Assembly (NCBI GenBank): GCA_035250505.1
Contig: DATFFC010000045.1
Coordinates: forward strand, 1 to 8,466
Reading direction: 5' to 3'
DNA: 8,466 nucleotides
Source of the DNA: DASSBQ01 sp035250505
GTDB lineage: Bacteria > Nitrospirota > Nitrospiria > Nitrospirales > Nitrospiraceae
A model generated the notes under the pieces. That model was not told the origin of the DNA and searched no databases. It was given only the letters and a program-made list of their open reading frames with translations. A program made the position numbers and the translations under genes. Positions 6,409-8,466 of the stretch are shown one piece after another. The first letter of the stretch is position 1; the number at the start of each line of letters is the position of its first letter.

Positions 6409-6845
6409 ACAACGGGATCGAGATCCTGCTGGTCGATGATAATCCGGAAGACGTGGAGTTGACGCTGCGGGCGTTTCGAAAGAATAATCTGTCGAACAAG
6501 ATTCACGTGGCGCGCGACGGTGAGGAAGCGCTGGAGTGTTTGTTCGGCACCGGCCGATATGAAGACGGCTCGCCCTGCGCGCAGACCCGGATGATTCTCC
6601 TGGATCTCAAGTTGCCGAAGGTAGACGGGTTGGAAGTGCTGCAACGGTGCAAGAGCGATCCGCGAACCAGCAAGATCCCGGTCATCGTGTTGACGTCCTC
6701 GCGTGAGGAGCGGGACATTGTCGAAAGTTATAAGCTGGGCGTGAACAGTTATGTCGTCAAGCCCGTGGATTTTCCGCAGTTCACCGACGCCGTGCGGCAG
6801 TTGGGTCTGTATTGGATGGTGCTGAACGAGATCCCCGGCGGGTAA
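6405..6845 (+). CDS. Rcp1-type single-domain response regulator
   Basis: A 146-residue stand-alone receiver with no output domain. It resembles the Rcp1 family, which is paired with phytochrome-like kinases. Visible features are the acidic pair D11-D12 in LLVDDNPEDVELTLRAF; a phosphoacceptor D67 in ILLDLKLPKVDG; T97 in VIVLTSS; and K119 in YVVKPVDF. The FRKNNL and GxGxYEDG-type loop between beta2 and alpha2 is also typical of Rcp1-like proteins. It likely shuttles phosphoryl groups or acts by protein-protein contact in the cytoplasm. Its ATG lies in the stop of the upstream PAS kinase (ATGA at 6405-6408), which is strong evidence for coupling and a cognate pair. The next protein, itself starting with a receiver, begins 6 bp after its stop. 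Confidence 0.93.
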   Translation: MNNGIEILLVDDNPEDVELTLRAFRKNNLSNKIHVARDGEEALECLFGTGRYEDGSPCAQTRMILLDLKLPKVDGLEVLQRCKSDPRTSKIPVIVLTSSREERDIVESYKLGVNSYVVKPVDFPQFTDAVRQLGLYWMVLNEIPGG

Positions 6846-6851
6846 GGCCTG

Positions 6852-8466
6852 ATGATGGAGCGGGAGTCTGAGTTGACGGTGCGTGAGGGTGAGCCGATTC
6901 GGTTGCTCATCGCGGAGGATGAGCCGACCGACGTCGAATTGCTCGTCCGGGAACTGGCCCGGTCCGGGTACGCGCCTGAATGGCGCCGGGTCGATACGGA
7001 GACGGCGTTCCTTGAGGCGCTCAACGCTCCGGTGGATATCATCATCTCCGACAATTCCATGCCCTCGTTCAGCGCCGCCCGGGCGCTGGAGCTGCTCAGG
7101 CAGCGGGGGGTGCGAGTGCCCTTCATCGTGGTGTCTCGGGCGATCGGTGAGGAGCAGGCGGTGGCGCTGATCCGCGAAGGCGCGGATGACTATGTCATGA
7201 AAGATCGGCTGGGGAGAATCGGTCCGGCCGTGCGCCACGTGCTGGACCAGGCCCGGCTCCGCCGAGAACATGCCGCCTCGCAGGAGGCGCTGCAGCGCCT
7301 CAACGAGGAACTGGAGCACCGCATCGCGCAGCGCACCAATGAATTGCAGCTTGCCAATGAGGCGCTGGAACGCGAGCTCCATGATCGCGCGCGGGTGGAG
7401 GAGGAACTCCGGCGCCTGACCGATGAACTGGAATCGCGGGTCGCCGCGAGGACGACGGACTTGGTCCGCTCACAAGCGCGGCTGCGGGCGCTGGCATCGG
7501 AACTGGTCTTGACCGAGCAGCGGGAACGCCGCCGGCTCGCGACCGATTTGCATGATTACTTGGCGCAGCTGCTCGTGCTCGCGCGCCTCAAATTGGGCCA
7601 AACTCAGCCGAAGATCAGCGAAGGCACGGTGAGCCGGCTCTTGCTGGAGGCGGAAGACGCGCTCAAGCAGGCCTTGACGTATACCAGGACGCTCGTGGCC
7701 GATCTGAGTCCGCCCGTCTTGCGCGAGTTCGGCCTGCCGGCGGCGCTGACGTGGCTCGGCGAGCATATGTTGCCGCACGGGTTATCGGTCGCCGTGACCA
7801 TCGCCGAGGATTGCCCGCCGCTGCCGGAAGATCAGGCCGTGCTGCTGTTTCAATCGGTGCGCGAACTGCTGATGAACGTCGCCAAGCACGCCGGAACCGA
7901 TCGCGCGGCGGTGTCATTGTCCGTGACCGGAGGCAGGACGTTGCGGATTGTCGTCGAAGACGCCGGAAAAGGCTTCGATGCCGCCGCCGCGGACCGGCCC
8001 TCCGAGCAGTTCGGATTGTTCAGCATCAGGGAGCGGATGCAGGTCATGGGTGGCGCCTTGGAAGTGGACTCGTCCCCCGGGCGCGGGACAAGGGCGACGC
8101 TTGTGCTGCCGCTGACGGCGCGGACGGCAACCGCGGGGAGTGTCGAAGGAGCGATTCTGAATGAACAGGCGGCGGGAAGCGAACGCAGGAGCGACCGGCC
8201 GGCGGTTCAGAGCGAGCAGCGTGGTTCCCAACTCAATGTCGATAAGGAATTTTCAGATAAGATTCGCGTGTTGTTGGCCGATGATCACGCGATGGTCCGG
8301 CAGGGTTTGCGCAGCGTTCTCGAAAGCTATCACGATCTGCAAGTCGTCGGGGAGGCGCAAGACGGCATGGAAGCAGTCGAGCTGGCCGGCGCTTTGCGAC
8401 CCGATGTGGTGGTGATGGACGTGAACATGCCCAAGCTTGACGGCATTCAAGCGACCTCCAAGGTCA
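6852..8466 (+). CDS. Receiver-kinase-receiver hybrid protein (HisKA_3/NarL type), 3' end outside window
   Basis: One continuous open frame of 538 visible codons, uninterrupted to the right edge. Residues about 16-135 are a receiver: LLIAEDEPTDVELL, D67 in IIISDNSMP, S95 in FIVVS and K117 in YVMKD. A long coiled coil (about 140-225) holds two related 27-residue units. The HisKA_3 dimerisation domain has LTEQRERRRLATDLHDYLAQ with H234 as phosphoacceptor. A HATPase_c domain follows, with ELLMNVAKHAG (N342), EDAGKGFD (D370) and GLFSIRERMQVMGG. A polar linker (about 425-470) leads to a second, NarL-like receiver: VLLADDHAMVRQGLRSVL (D477, D478) and VVMDVNMPKLDG (D523). An HTH output may follow outside the window, making a complete NarX/NarL-like system in one chain. 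The start may be 6852 or 6855; AAGG at 6844-6847 suits 6855 slightly better. The architecture is read directly, while the ligand and target genes are unknown. Confidence 0.88.
   Translation, partial: MMERESELTVREGEPIRLLIAEDEPTDVELLVRELARSGYAPEWRRVDTETAFLEALNAPVDIIISDNSMPSFSAARALELLRQRGVRVPFIVVSRAIGEEQAVALIREGADDYVMKDRLGRIGPAVRHVLDQARLRREHAASQEALQRLNEELEHRIAQRTNELQLANEALERELHDRARVEEELRRLTDELESRVAARTTDLVRSQARLRALASELVLTEQRERRRLATDLHDYLAQLLVLARLKLGQTQPKISEGTVSRLLLEAEDALKQALTYTRTLVADLSPPVLREFGLPAALTWLGEHMLPHGLSVAVTIAEDCPPLPEDQAVLLFQSVRELLMNVAKHAGTDRAAVSLSVTGGRTLRIVVEDAGKGFDAAAADRPSEQFGLFSIRERMQVMGGALEVDSSPGRGTRATLVLPLTARTATAGSVEGAILNEQAAGSERRSDRPAVQSEQRGSQLNVDKEFSDKIRVLLADDHAMVRQGLRSVLESYHDLQVVGEAQDGMEAVELAGALRPDVVVMDVNMPKLDGIQATSKV

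Noticed and set aside
6375..7382. Long minus-strand open frame (335 codons) opposite the Rcp1-type regulator and the hybrid kinase
   Set aside because: Long antisense frames are common in GC-rich DNA. The plus strand encodes well-conserved receiver and coiled-coil motifs throughout, and the antisense translation shows no family or start signal.
8161..8415. ATG at 8161 as an independent start for a small regulator
   Set aside because: It is in the +1 frame and gives a basic, motif-free peptide. The receiver motif is in the kinase frame, so this ATG cannot initiate it.

Overview
The window is GC-rich, tightly packed chromosomal DNA with no mobile element, RNA gene or CRISPR array that I can see. 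Gene style and domain content (a CBS protein, a DUF692/MNIO enzyme beside a dihydrouridine synthase and Maf, then a cluster of multi-domain sensor kinases) suggest an environmental Gram-negative-type bacterium. My best guess is Nitrospira or a relative (Nitrospirota). That guess rests on recalled resemblance, not on a search.

Layout. (1) Positions 1 to about 566, minus strand: the N-terminal part of a CBS-pair protein whose C-terminal region, cut by the window edge, looks like a degenerate PilZ domain. (2) About 585-756: a divergent intergenic region with a promoter-like element on each strand. (3) 757-4038, plus strand: a three-gene operon made of a DUF692/MNIO-like putative iron oxidase with an unexplained C-terminal extension, a tRNA-dihydrouridine synthase joined to it by an ATGA overlap, and a Maf nucleotide pyrophosphatase 7 bp further on. 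(4) 4039-4179: intergenic, with a good sigma70-type promoter (TTGAAA-18 bp-TACAAT) and a strong Shine-Dalgarno. (5) 4180 to the window end, plus strand: a signal-peptide-bearing protein of unknown function, then a signalling cluster. The cluster holds a four-helix membrane PAS histidine kinase, an Rcp1-type single-domain response regulator joined by an ATGA overlap, and a receiver-kinase-receiver protein that runs off the right edge.

How the parts may work together. The 3' half reads as one transcription unit encoding a relay. The membrane PAS kinase probably phosphorylates the stand-alone receiver and possibly the N-terminal receiver of the next protein. That protein carries a NarL/DegS-type (HisKA_3) kinase core and a second, NarL-like receiver in the same open frame. 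An output domain such as a LuxR-type HTH may follow outside the window. The secreted protein at the head of the unit could be a periplasmic partner of the sensor, but this is inferred from position only. The points most worth checking are the extended MNIO protein with an HExxH-like motif and no adjacent precursor peptide, the CBS-PilZ architecture with lost c-di-GMP motifs, and the fused receiver-kinase-receiver protein.
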